NCBI GenBank assembly: GCA_009691045.1
Contig: SHWC01000012.1
Location: 1-44,953, forward strand
Length of the DNA: 44,953 nt
Direction of reading: 5' to 3'
Source of the DNA: Alphaproteobacteria bacterium
GTDB taxonomy: Bacteria > Pseudomonadota > Alphaproteobacteria > UBA828
Position numbers and translations under genes: made by a program. The notes beneath the pieces were generated by a model that was not told where the DNA came from, did no database searches, and was given only the letters and a program-made list of their open reading frames with translations. Position 1 is the stretch's first letter, and every line of letters begins with the position of its first letter. Below, piece after piece: positions 8,305-15,999 of the stretch.

Positions 8305-8742
8305 CTAATTGGTCGCCTGGTCGCCTGGTTCTCTGCGGTTCGGATGATGGCGGTCGACCTCTAGGCTCCAATCGAGAATCGGTTTGATCTGGTCGGCGAT
8401 GTCGCGCTTGCCGCTCTGCACCGCGCATGTGACAGAGGCCTCCAGGAGATCGCTCAAACGTCGGCGTGGTTCCTCGATCGGCCGAAACCGTAAACGCGGC
8501 CGATTGCTAATTCGCCGCTGGAGCGCTTGAACCGGATCCTCGGCCCCAGCCGCCGGCAAATGCGACGAAGCGCCCGAAAGATGGCCCAACCGTACCAGCA
8601 CGTCGGCATTCGGCCGATGCCGGCCCTTCTCCCACCGCGAAACCGCCCCCTGGCTGACGCCGATTCGGGCCGCTAGTTCACCTTGTGTTAAGCCTAAACG
8701 CGCGCGCTCTTCCTGCAGATGACGCGCCACTTCGCTATTCAT
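8305..8742 (-). CDS. XRE-family helix-turn-helix transcriptional regulator
   Basis: A 145-residue protein with a Cro/CI-type helix-turn-helix at residues about 5-57: EERARLGLTQGELAARIGVS followed by QGAVSRWEKGRHRPNADVLVRL. The C-terminal 85 residues match no domain I recognise and are rich in Arg and Pro. It lies 22 bases upstream of the DUF192 gene and about 67 bases downstream of a small hypothetical gene on the same strand. Target genes are unknown; self-regulation would be usual for this type. Confidence 0.85.
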   Translation of the reverse strand: MNSEVARHLQEERARLGLTQGELAARIGVSQGAVSRWEKGRHRPNADVLVRLGHLSGASSHLPAAGAEDPVQALQRRISNRPRLRFRPIEEPRRRLSDLLEASVTCAVQSGKRDIADQIKPILDWSLEVDRHHPNRREPGDQATN

Positions 8743-8809
8743 AGACTCTCACCCCCAAAAATATGGGCGCCGGCCTCCTGAGAAGGCCGTTTCGCCCGAT
8801 CACCCACAA

Positions 8810-9070
8810 TCAAACGCGGTTATCGAACGCCTCTGACAAGCCGCTAAGCCCGGGCCCCAGGGCCAGGCCCATGGCGAATTGCTCCGCCGCGTGCTTCGCC
8901 TGGTTCAGGCTTCCGTAGCCAGACACGATCTCGCCATCCACGCCGAGCATCCACCGCCCATCCGGTCCGGGCACGGCGATCACGGCGCTATCGAAGAACA
9001 AACTGAAGCGATGCCCTTGGAACTCAGCGTCGAGCCGGGTACCGGAACGGGGCACGAATTTCAGTCTCAT
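8810..9070 (-). CDS. Small hypothetical protein next to XRE regulator
   Basis: An 86-residue product from the ATG at 9070 (the frame is open to 9112). It reads as a small mixed alpha/beta protein with GHRFSLFFDSAVIAVPGPDGRWMLG then an alanine-rich helix (QAKHAAEQFAMGLALG). I recognise no family. Same strand and spacing as the XRE gene suggests cotranscription. It begins about 125 bases from the TPP riboswitch, which points the other way. Confidence 0.5.
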   Translation of the reverse strand: MRLKFVPRSGTRLDAEFQGHRFSLFFDSAVIAVPGPDGRWMLGVDGEIVSGYGSLNQAKHAAEQFAMGLALGPGLSGLSEAFDNRV

Positions 9071-9194
9071 TGGGTTACTCGCTATGTGACGTGTGAACAT
9101 TCGCGTAACCAATACTCATTCGAGGGTGAATAATTCGTAAAGAATTGGCCATTCGCCCCCCTTGAAACGGGTGATATTCGGACGAATAATCGGT

Positions 9195-9563
9195 GACACC
9201 TCGGGGGGAGCCCTTTTCGGGCTGAGAGGCCGGTCTACCGGCGACCCTTAGCAGGCTGCCGAAGAATTCCCGGGCGTCGCGTTGCGAACGCCGGGCAGGC
9301 GAATGGCAGGAGCGGCGGCGAAAGCGATGCCGGAGCATCGGTGAGCCGTCGCGACGAACCGGGCGCCTGCCCGCCGTCGCAACCCAAGTGGGACGCGGGA
9401 GAAATAGTCGTGACCAGCGTCGCTCAGGGCTTACAATGCAATCGGCACCGCCGCGCCCCTCGCTCCTAGCCCACGCCAATTTCTCCCAGCGTCGCGACAT
9501 GCGGGAATTCTTCGACAGCCTGCTGAAACCTGAACCGGGTTATGCCGGCGTAGGAAACGAGGG
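9195..9563 (+). promoter_or_regulatory. TPP (thiamine pyrophosphate) riboswitch, interrupted by an insertion
   Basis: The 5' half (9199-9249) has P1 CCTCG, a G-run for P2, the P3 hairpin AGCCC/GGGCT, the pyrimidine-sensing CTGAGA (9222-9227), an extra hairpin GCCGG/CCGGC, and GACCCTT closing P2. The 3' half (9525-9562) has ACCTGAACCGGGTTATGCC then GGCGTAGG, with P5 CCGG/CCGG and the P1 partner CGAGG at 9558-9562. Between the halves, exactly in the P2-P4 joining region, lies a MITE-like element of about 275 bases. P1 ends two bases before the TTG start of the transporter ATPase gene, so ligand binding could block ribosome access. Whether the split aptamer still binds TPP is unknown. Confidence 0.9.
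9250..9524. mobile_element. MITE-like element with long terminal inverted repeats inside the TPP riboswitch
   Basis: The ends are inverted repeats: positions 9250-9272 match the reverse complement of 9502-9524 at 22 of 23 bases (both begin AGCAGGCTG and continue CGAAGAATTCCCG). After a three-base internal mismatch, 9276-9281 (GTCGCG) pairs with 9493-9498. The core of roughly 210 bases is GC-rich and shows no transposase. The size, repeats and lack of coding capacity fit a non-autonomous element mobilised by a transposase elsewhere. No clear target duplication is visible. Another reading is a naturally expanded riboswitch joining region. Confidence 0.75.
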
Positions 9564-10349
9564 TTGACGCTCATTAACCATAAGCCGCCCCAACGCGGTC
9601 TCGCGCCGCCGGATATTGATATTGCCCAGGCCCGGCTAAGCTATGCCGGACGCGATCTCTTTGCCGATTTCTCGCTCCATATCGCGGCTGGGCAATGGAC
9701 CTGCTTGCTCGGCCCGAGCGGCGTTGGCAAATCGACCCTCTTGCGGCTGATCGCGGGGCTCGAGACGCCTGCCCCGCCCGGGCGAGTCGCGGCGAGCGAT
9801 GGCCAACCGCTCCAGGGCCGCATCGCCTATATGGCGCAGCAGGACTTGTTGCTGCCCTGGCTGAGCGCGCTCGGCAATGTCAGCCTCGGCGCGCGCCTGC
9901 GCGGCGAAGCAGTCGACGATGCCTTGGCGCATCGCCTGCTCGATCAAGTCGGCCTTGGCAGGCGGACCGCCGATCGCCCCGCGACACTTTCCGGCGGCAT
10001 GCGCCAACGCGTCGCGCTCGCGCGCACGCTGGCCGAAGATCGTCCGATCGTTTTGATGGATGAACCCTTCTCCGCGCTCGATGCGGTGACACGCCTCCGT
10101 TTGCAAGACCTCGCGGTTGAAACATTGCGCGGGCGAACCATCGTGCTGGTGACCCACGATCCGCTCGAAGCGATCAGGCTCGGCCAAAAGGTCTTGGTCA
10201 TGGCGGGGCGCCCCGCGCGCCTGATCGAGGCCGCGCTGCCCGACTCCGCCATCCCACGCCGCGCCGATGATCAGGCCGTGCTCGATGCGGAGGCACGATT
10301 GTTTCGCACCCTTCTCGCGAGCGATGCCGAAGGGCTCGACGCGCCATGA
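9564..10349 (+). CDS. thiZ: Thiamine-precursor ABC transporter, ATP-binding protein
   Basis: A 261-residue ABC ATPase with Walker A GPSGVGKST (about residues 50-58), a Q-loop YMAQQDLLLPW, signature LSGGMRQR (about 141-148), Walker B VLMDEP (about 162) and a switch His in VTHD. It starts at a TTG at 9564, two bases after riboswitch P1, with AGGAA at 9552-9556 as the possible ribosome-binding site. With the permease and binding protein downstream it forms a ThiXYZ-type importer for the pyrimidine moiety of thiamine. It is coupled to the permease gene by an ATGA overlap. The substrate assignment rests on the TPP riboswitch and the ThiY-like partner. Confidence 0.88.
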   Translation: MTLINHKPPQRGLAPPDIDIAQARLSYAGRDLFADFSLHIAAGQWTCLLGPSGVGKSTLLRLIAGLETPAPPGRVAASDGQPLQGRIAYMAQQDLLLPWLSALGNVSLGARLRGEAVDDALAHRLLDQVGLGRRTADRPATLSGGMRQRVALARTLAEDRPIVLMDEPFSALDAVTRLRLQDLAVETLRGRTIVLVTHDPLEAIRLGQKVLVMAGRPARLIEAALPDSAIPRRADDQAVLDAEARLFRTLLASDAEGLDAP

Positions 10350-11107
10350 AGTGGCTCCGACTTCCTCTCGTGTTGATTGGGTTCGTCCTATTGTGGGAAG
10401 CGATCGCGGCGTTGGGGAACCTACCGCCCTATATCTTGCCGGGCCCGCTCCGCGTTGTGCTCGCAATCGGCGCGCATTGGGAACGCTTGGTTGGCCATGC
10501 CAGCGTCACCATGCTTGAAATGGCGCTCGGTCTCTTGCTCGGCACCGCTTTCGGCGCCGCGTGCGCGCTCACCCTTGCCTATTTCCGTCCGGCGCGGCTT
10601 TGGCTTCTGCCCGTGCTGGTCGCCTCGCAAGCCGTACCGGTCTTCGCGCTCGCGCCCATCCTCGTGCTTTGGTTCGGCTATGGCATCGCCTCGAAGGTCG
10701 CGATGGCCGCGCTGATTATTTTCTTTCCCGTCGCGACCGCGTTCTTCGATGGGCTGAGGCGCACCGAAGCCGGTTGGCTCGATCTCGCACACACCATGGG
10801 CGCGCGGCGCTGGCGCGTGCTGTGGCACGTCCGCGCACCTGCGGCCTTGCCCGCGCTCGCCTCAGGGCTCCGTGTCGCGGCCGCGGTCGCGCCGATCGGT
10901 GCCGTGGTCGGCGAATGGGTTGGCTCAAGCGCCGGTCTCGGCTATTTTATGCTGCAAGCCAATGGCCGCATGCAGATCGATCTGATGTTCGCGGCGCTCC
11001 TCGTGCTCGCGATTATCGGCCTTGCACTCTATTTCGCGCTCGATGCCGGGCTCAGGCGCGCGCTACCCTGGGTCGCCGACAGCGCCCCCGTCAAACAAGG
11101 AGACTAG
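10346..11107 (+). CDS. thiX: Thiamine-precursor ABC transporter, permease
   Basis: A 253-residue inner-membrane permease of the nitrate/sulfonate/taurine/thiamine-precursor type with about six hydrophobic segments. The cytoplasmic coupling loop is visible as DLAHTMGARRWRVLWHVRAP. It starts within the stop of the ATPase gene and its stop lies three bases before the binding-protein start, so the three genes form one transcription unit under the TPP riboswitch. Substrate inferred from context: 4-amino-5-hydroxymethyl-2-methylpyrimidine or its formylamino precursor. Confidence 0.87.
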   Translation: MKWLRLPLVLIGFVLLWEAIAALGNLPPYILPGPLRVVLAIGAHWERLVGHASVTMLEMALGLLLGTAFGAACALTLAYFRPARLWLLPVLVASQAVPVFALAPILVLWFGYGIASKVAMAALIIFFPVATAFFDGLRRTEAGWLDLAHTMGARRWRVLWHVRAPAALPALASGLRVAAAVAPIGAVVGEWVGSSAGLGYFMLQANGRMQIDLMFAALLVLAIIGLALYFALDAGLRRALPWVADSAPVKQGD

Positions 11108-11109
11108 CC

Positions 11110-12072
11110 ATGTTGATCCGTCGCGCGGTTTTGATTCTGGTGGCGTTCGGTCTCAGCCTCTTCGCCGCGCCGCTCGCGACCTTTGCTGCGGACACCCCAG
11201 CCAAACTCACATTGGTGCTCGATTGGTTCGTCAATCCTGACCATGCGCCGATCCTGGTCGCGCAAGAGAATGGCTATTTCAAAGAGGCTGGGCTTGAGGT
11301 CGAGATCATCGCGCCGGCCGATCCGAACGACCCGCCTAAATTGGTCGCCGCCGGCAAGGCCGATCTCGCGGTCACCTATCAACCGCAACTTCACATTCAA
11401 GTGGCGGCGGGCCTGCCGCTCATTCGCGTCGGCACGCTGGTCGCGACACCGCTCAACACCTTGCTCGCGCTCGCCGATGGCCCGGTCAAATCGATCGCCG
11501 ATCTCAAAGGCCGGCGCGTCGGCTATTCGGTCGGCGGTTTCGAGGATGCGTTGCTCGGCACGATGCTGGAGCGCCACGGCCTCACACTGAAAGACGTGAC
11601 ATTGATCAACATCAATTTCTCACTGTCGCCGGCTCTGCTCTCGGGCCAGGTCGATGCCGTGATTGGCGCGTTTCGCAATTTCGAACTCAATCAGCTTGAT
11701 ATAGAGGGCCGCAAAGGCCGTGCCTTCTATGTCGAGGAAGAAGGCGTGCCGGCCTATGACGAATTGATCTTCGTCGCCAAGCGCGACGGCTTTGATCCCA
11801 AAACCATTCGCCGCTTTCTGGATGCCATCGAGCGCGGCGTTCAATATCTGGTCAATCACCCAGACGAAGCCTATGACCGCGTCGCGGCTTCAAACCCCGA
11901 TCTGAAAAACGAGCTCAACAAACGCGCCTGGCGCGACACCCTGCCCCGCTTCGCGCTGACCCCGGCGGCATTCGACCGCGCGCGTTATGAACGCTTCGCG
12001 GCGTTCCTCGTCACGCGTGGATTGATTAAGGAGGCGCTACCAGCCGAGGCCTACGCCATTGAGCTGCGGTGA
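11110..12072 (+). CDS. thiY: Thiamine-precursor ABC transporter, substrate-binding protein (NMT1/THI5-like)
   Basis: A 320-residue periplasmic binding protein with a signal peptide (MLIRRAVLILVAFGLSLFA..., cleaved after TFA). The NMT1/THI5-type start of the mature chain, LTLVLDWFVNPDHAPILVA, matches ThiY pyrimidine-binding proteins. The ATG at 11110 follows AAGGAGA at 11098-11103. The frame is open far upstream, but that part overlaps the permease gene in another frame. Its 3' end overlaps the convergent nhaA gene by 22 bases. Confidence 0.9.
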   Translation: MLIRRAVLILVAFGLSLFAAPLATFAADTPAKLTLVLDWFVNPDHAPILVAQENGYFKEAGLEVEIIAPADPNDPPKLVAAGKADLAVTYQPQLHIQVAAGLPLIRVGTLVATPLNTLLALADGPVKSIADLKGRRVGYSVGGFEDALLGTMLERHGLTLKDVTLININFSLSPALLSGQVDAVIGAFRNFELNQLDIEGRKGRAFYVEEEGVPAYDELIFVAKRDGFDPKTIRRFLDAIERGVQYLVNHPDEAYDRVAASNPDLKNELNKRAWRDTLPRFALTPAAFDRARYERFAAFLVTRGLIKEALPAEAYAIELR

Positions 12073-13265
12073 GCGCCTTCGTTTCGGCCTGCGGCTCGGA
12101 GCAGAACATAGCCAGTGACCGCGGAAACGATCGAGCCCATTAGCACGCCAATCCGCACGTCGCTCTCATGGGTGCCGGGCTCGAAGGCGAGGCCGCCGAT
12201 AAAGAGGCTCATGGTGAAACCGATTTCGGTCAACACGGCGACGCCATAAAGCTGTTTCCAATTGGCACCCTCGGGCAGGCGGCAAATGCCGAAGCGGATC
12301 AAGAGCCACGCCATTCCAAAAACGCCGACCTGCTTGCCGACAAACAGACCGAGCGCAATGCCGAGCGGCACGGCGCCGAACACCCCGCCGCTTTCAGCGC
12401 CCGAAAAACTTACGCCCGCATTGAGCAGCGCGAAGAGCGGCAAGATCAAATAAGCGACCCAGGCATGGAGCCGCTGCTCGAGTTGACGGAGCGGCGATGC
12501 GGCATCCCCGCCGCTTCGGCCGTGGAGCGGAATGCAGAGGCCGAGTAAGACGCCCGCCAGGGTCGCATGCACACCCGATTCCAGCACCGCGAACCATAGA
12601 ACGAGCCCGACCAGAACATAGGGCGAGAGCCGTTCCACCCCGATCCGATTCAGCACGATCAAAACGATGACACAAGCGCCCGCGACACCGAGCGAGATGG
12701 CCGATAGCTCGGCGGTATAGAAAATCGCGATGATGATGATCGCGCCGAGATCGTCGAGGATGGCGAGCGCGGTGAGAAAAACCTTGAGCGATATCGGCAC
12801 GCGCCGCCCTAGCAACGCGATGACCCCGAGCGAGAATGCGATATCGGTCGCCGCTGGGATCGCCCAACCGCGCATGGCGATTTCATCACCCATATTGAAC
12901 AGGACATAAACTAAAGCCAGCACCGCCATACCACCCACGGCAGCAGCCGCCGGCAACAGCACCTGATCTCGGCTCGACAATTCGCCGTCCTTGATTTCGC
13001 GTTTTATCTCGAGCCCGACCAAAAGAAAAAATACTGCCATCAGGCCGTCATTGACCCAATGGACCAGCATCTTTTCGAGGCCGACGCCGCCAGCATAGGC
13101 CGCCATCGGAAGATCGATCACCGAGCGATAGAAATCGGCGGCCGGCGAGTTACTCAAAATCAGGGCGACCGCCACCATGGCGACGAGCAAAAGCCCGCCA
13201 GCCGATTCAAGCCTGAAAAATTCCGTAATCGCTCGGGTCGGCAGCTCGGCGAACCGGCCTATCAC
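12051..13265 (-). CDS. nhaA: Na+/H+ antiporter NhaA
   Basis: A 404-residue NhaA antiporter with about 11-12 membrane segments. The functional aspartates are recognisable in ATDIAFSLGV (D133 of E. coli NhaA) and LAILDDLGAI (D163 and D164). Further signatures are VFFLLVGLEIKREI and, late in the chain, EIGFTMSLFIGGLAF. It exchanges internal sodium (or lithium) for external protons. The start is a GTG at 13265, with GAGGG nine bases upstream on the minus strand. Its 3' end overlaps thiY by 22 bases tail to tail. Confidence 0.95.
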   Translation of the reverse strand: MIGRFAELPTRAITEFFRLESAGGLLLVAMVAVALILSNSPAADFYRSVIDLPMAAYAGGVGLEKMLVHWVNDGLMAVFFLLVGLEIKREIKDGELSSRDQVLLPAAAAVGGMAVLALVYVLFNMGDEIAMRGWAIPAATDIAFSLGVIALLGRRVPISLKVFLTALAILDDLGAIIIIAIFYTAELSAISLGVAGACVIVLIVLNRIGVERLSPYVLVGLVLWFAVLESGVHATLAGVLLGLCIPLHGRSGGDAASPLRQLEQRLHAWVAYLILPLFALLNAGVSFSGAESGGVFGAVPLGIALGLFVGKQVGVFGMAWLLIRFGICRLPEGANWKQLYGVAVLTEIGFTMSLFIGGLAFEPGTHESDVRIGVLMGSIVSAVTGYVLLRAAGRNEGAHRSSMA

Positions 13266-13417
13266 CTTGGGTTGCCCTCGTCTCTCGGTCCAGTCGCGTG
13301 CAGAGTGGCGATTGGGCGGCGAGTGTCAGCCCCTATCTCCCGTCTTCGACATTGGGCCTTGCTGAGCCCTTCAGCGACTTCATAGACTAGCAAACCGCAC
13401 CATCAGAGGAGCGCCGC

Positions 13418-14452
13418 ATGACCACCGCCGCCGAACGCGACATGTATGAGTTGTTCCGGAGCGAGCTCGTGCTCTGCGGCGTCAAACCGGGCGTGAATGT
13501 CGCGGTGCTCTCCGAAGGCGATCAATTGCAAGATTATGCCGCGACCTTCATCGCCGCCGGGCGCGAGCTCGGCGCCAATGTCGAGAACGTGCATCTGCCG
13601 ACCGCGAAGGCGATGAGCGCGAGTGAGCGCATCGCCAATGTCGGGCAGAACAGCCTGTCGCGCCACCCGGCGGCGATGAAAACCTGCAAGCAAGCCGATC
13701 TCGTCGTAGATCACATGCTGCTGTTGTTTTCGCGCGAGCAGATCGAAATGCAAAAGGCCGGCGCGCGCGTGATCCTCGTCGTCGAGCCGATCGAGATTCT
13801 AAAGCGCCTCGCGCCGACCAAAGCGCAACGCCAGCGCGTCGAGGCCGCCGAGGTGCGCCTCAAGCGCGCCAAGACGCTGCGCTTTACCAACGACGCCGGC
13901 ACCGACGTGACCTATGGCCTCGGCGATAAAGAGATCCTCACCGAATATGGCTATACCGATACGCCGGGCCGCTGGGATCATTGGCCGGGTGGCTTTCTCG
14001 CGACGCTCGCAAAGAACAATCAGGTCAATGGCCGCGTCGTGATGCAGCCGAAGGACATTATTTATCCGCTCAAGAGCTTCGTCGAAAAAGGCATCGAGTT
14101 CATCATTCGCGACGGCCGCGTGGTCGAGATGAAGGGGCCGGATGCGCCCGCGCTCAAGAAATTCGTCGAGACTTACAAAGACCCACGCGCCTACGCGATC
14201 TCGCACATCGGCTGGGGCCTCAATGAGAAGTGTGAGTGGCGTGTCGATTTGCCCGGTATCGGCATGGATGGCCGCGCGCATTATGGCAATGTGCTGTTCT
14301 CGCTCGGCCCCGACACCGAATTCGGCGGCGACAACGACACCGCCTGCCATCTCGATCTACCGATGAAGAATTGTACGCTCTATCTCGACGACGAAATCAT
14401 TGTCGAGCGCGGCAAGGTGGTTCCCGCCGACATGCGCGCGCCGGCGCATTGA
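13418..14452 (+). CDS. NicX-like (2,5-dihydroxypyridine 5,6-dioxygenase family) metalloenzyme
   Basis: A 344-residue protein resembling 2,5-dihydroxypyridine dioxygenase NicX and the related M29-like fold. Shared segments are TEYGYTDTPGRWDHWPGGF, AISHIGWGL, DGRAHYGNVLFSLGP, and CHLDLPMKNCTLYLDD. The iron-ligand set of NicX (two His and an Asp) maps to H263, H311 and D313 with the expected spacing. NicX opens the ring of 2,5-dihydroxypyridine in nicotinate breakdown. No other nic genes are close, so the substrate here may be a different hydroxylated ring or the protein may belong to a less-studied branch. It starts after GAGGAG at 13406-13411. Confidence 0.75.
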   Translation: MTTAAERDMYELFRSELVLCGVKPGVNVAVLSEGDQLQDYAATFIAAGRELGANVENVHLPTAKAMSASERIANVGQNSLSRHPAAMKTCKQADLVVDHMLLLFSREQIEMQKAGARVILVVEPIEILKRLAPTKAQRQRVEAAEVRLKRAKTLRFTNDAGTDVTYGLGDKEILTEYGYTDTPGRWDHWPGGFLATLAKNNQVNGRVVMQPKDIIYPLKSFVEKGIEFIIRDGRVVEMKGPDAPALKKFVETYKDPRAYAISHIGWGLNEKCEWRVDLPGIGMDGRAHYGNVLFSLGPDTEFGGDNDTACHLDLPMKNCTLYLDDEIIVERGKVVPADMRAPAH

Positions 14453-14535
14453 ACAAATGCGTTGATCATGAACGGCCCTTTTGGTAGGGATTGATCGATC
14501 GGCCTCGCGCGTATGACTTGGAGGAACGAAGGGCC

Positions 14536-14700
14536 ATGATGACGCGATCTCGCAGCGTGCACTTTGCGCCCTTGCTATTGATGTTGGCTTTGCCGGCCGC
14601 GCCAGCACTCGCTCAATCCGCATCCGAATATGAAGACTGGCTGGCGTGGTGCGAAAGCGTCGGCACGGCGCGCGATAGCGAGCCGGACCGGCAATTATAA
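14536..14700 (+). CDS. Small secreted peptide candidate
   Basis: A 54-residue product from ATG 14536 (a second ATG follows at once). It has a clear signal peptide, basic start then LLLMLALPAAPALAQ, leaving a mature peptide of about 27 residues (SASEYEDWLAWCESVG...) with one Cys. GGAGG at 14520-14524 gives a ribosome-binding site 11 bases upstream. No family recognised; it may also be the front end of a longer protein that has lost its remainder. It is convergent with the Panacea-domain gene. Confidence 0.45.
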   Translation: MMTRSRSVHFAPLLLMLALPAAPALAQSASEYEDWLAWCESVGTARDSEPDRQL

Positions 14701-14720
14701 AGCCAAGGTCTACCGGACTC

Positions 14721-15233
14721 TCAACCGCTCTCGCTTTGCGCCGGCGCCACGGGCGGCATCCAACGCTGTACGCGTTTGCCGCGCACGAAGCGGGCCGCGG
14801 CGGGTTGTTCCTCAGGCGTGCCACCGCTTTTCATCATGGCCAGCGTGATTTCGCTGCCCATGCCAGAGGCCTCGGCCTGTTTATAGGCCGGATCCTGGTT
14901 GATCATGCGATTGAGCGCATCGATCGGCTTTTCGCCATATTGGTGCCAGATGAGCGCGAGGAAGGTGCGCACCTGCTCGGTCGGATCGCGCACCGCGACC
15001 TTGGGCGAGCCATGCTCGAACGCGCGGTAAAGATTGGGCTCGATCGGGCCAAGTTCGTTCGCGACAAACATCGAGGGCATCAGCGCCTCGCCGGCCGAGC
15101 GTTTGGCATAGGCGGCCTGCGCCAGATACATCAGCCGGTGTAATTTGAGCGGCGAGAGCGGTACGCGATCGTGCTTCGATTGGCGGATGAACCAATCGTC
15201 AACGTCAAAACTGGAAGCAACTGCGGGTTTCAT
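14721..15233 (-). CDS. Panacea/SocA-like (DUF4065-related) domain protein
   Basis: A 170-residue protein from the ATG at 15233 (an open frame extends to 15272). The N-terminal half matches the Panacea/SocA-type domain: FDVDDWFIRQ, LSPLKLHRLMYLAQAAYA, and ANELGPIEPNLYRAFEHG. These domains occur as antitoxins in toxin-antitoxin pairs and as stand-alone proteins of unknown role. No toxin candidate is adjacent, since the neighbours are a small secreted peptide and the divergent coxG operon, so an antitoxin role is not supported here. Confidence 0.7.
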   Translation of the reverse strand: MKPAVASSFDVDDWFIRQSKHDRVPLSPLKLHRLMYLAQAAYAKRSAGEALMPSMFVANELGPIEPNLYRAFEHGSPKVAVRDPTEQVRTFLALIWHQYGEKPIDALNRMINQDPAYKQAEASGMGSEITLAMMKSGGTPEEQPAAARFVRGKRVQRWMPPVAPAQSESG

Positions 15234-15366
15234 GCGACCTCTGGCAAACGGCGCGGCATCGGCGCGGCCCATAAAACTTGCGCGCCCGAGGTCAAAAAAC
15301 GATTAAAATGCGGCAGTTTGGCGGCCGGTGCTAAGATAGGCCTGCGCCACGACACGGGGAGCGACC

Positions 15367-15993
15367 ATGAAAATTACCGGCGAACACCGCATACCGGCCG
15401 ACCGCAACACGGTCTGGCAGGCCCTCAACGACCCGGAAGTCCTGAAGGTTTGCCTGCCCGGCTGCGATAGCATCGAGAAGACCTCCGACACCCATATGAA
15501 TGCCAAGATCACCACCCGCATCGGGCCGGTGAAGGCCAGTTTTTCGGGCTCGGTCACGCTTTCGGACCTCGATCCGCCCAATGGCTATACCATCACGGGC
15601 GAAGGCCAGGGCGGCGCGGCTGGGTTCGCTTCAGGCGGGGCCAAGGTGCGCCTGACCGATGATGGGCCGGGTGTCACGCTCCTGAGCTATGAGGCCGAGG
15701 CCCGGGTGGGCGGCAAGCTCGCCCAGATCGGCTCGCGCCTGATCGATTCGACCGTGAAAAAACTCTCCGAGGAATTTTTTACCGCCTTCGCCGAGAAGGT
15801 CGGCGGCCCAACGCCAATCCCGGCCGAGCCGGAAGCCGCCGCCTCACCCGCCACGGCACCAACACCCACTGGCGCGCCGTCAAAAGCCGCCACGCCGGGG
15901 ACGTCCGCCCCGCGCCAAGGAATTCCCACCGCGGTTTGGGTCGGCGGGCTTATCGCCATCGGCATCATCCTCATCCTCGTCTTCGTGGTGTAG
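15367..15993 (+). CDS. coxG: CoxG-family SRPBCC protein (CO dehydrogenase maturation type), membrane-anchored
   Basis: A 208-residue protein. Residues about 1-145 are a CoxG SRPBCC domain: MKITGEHRIPADRNTVWQAL, VLKVCLPGCDSIEK, and IGPVKASFSG. A Pro/Ala/Thr-rich linker (about 148-185) leads to a C-terminal membrane helix (VWVGGLIAIGIILILVFVV). In Oligotropha CoxG anchors CO dehydrogenase to the membrane; relatives serve other molybdenum hydroxylases. GGGGAG before the ATG is a good ribosome-binding site. It opens a compact operon running to about 22.47 kb; no hydroxylase structural genes are in view. Confidence 0.88.
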   Translation: MKITGEHRIPADRNTVWQALNDPEVLKVCLPGCDSIEKTSDTHMNAKITTRIGPVKASFSGSVTLSDLDPPNGYTITGEGQGGAAGFASGGAKVRLTDDGPGVTLLSYEAEARVGGKLAQIGSRLIDSTVKKLSEEFFTAFAEKVGGPTPIPAEPEAAASPATAPTPTGAPSKAATPGTSAPRQGIPTAVWVGGLIAIGIILILVFVV

Positions 15994-15999
15994 ACCGCG

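Noticed and set aside
9075-9500. Minus-strand open frame crossing the riboswitch and the MITE-like element
   Set aside because: It crosses well-supported aptamer sequence and the element's end and is Arg/Ser-rich like a chance GC-rich frame.
10561-11109. N-terminal extension of the thiY frame through the permease gene
   Set aside because: The region codes for the permease in another frame, and a signal peptide with a ribosome-binding site marks the true start at 11110.
13266-13417. Possible ion-sensing riboswitch upstream of nhaA
   Set aside because: No recognisable conserved motif of a known nhaA leader was seen; only a normal ribosome-binding site before the GTG.
14721-15233. Toxin-antitoxin system based on the Panacea/SocA-like domain
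   Set aside because: No toxin-like partner lies next to it on the same strand; the domain alone is not sufficient.
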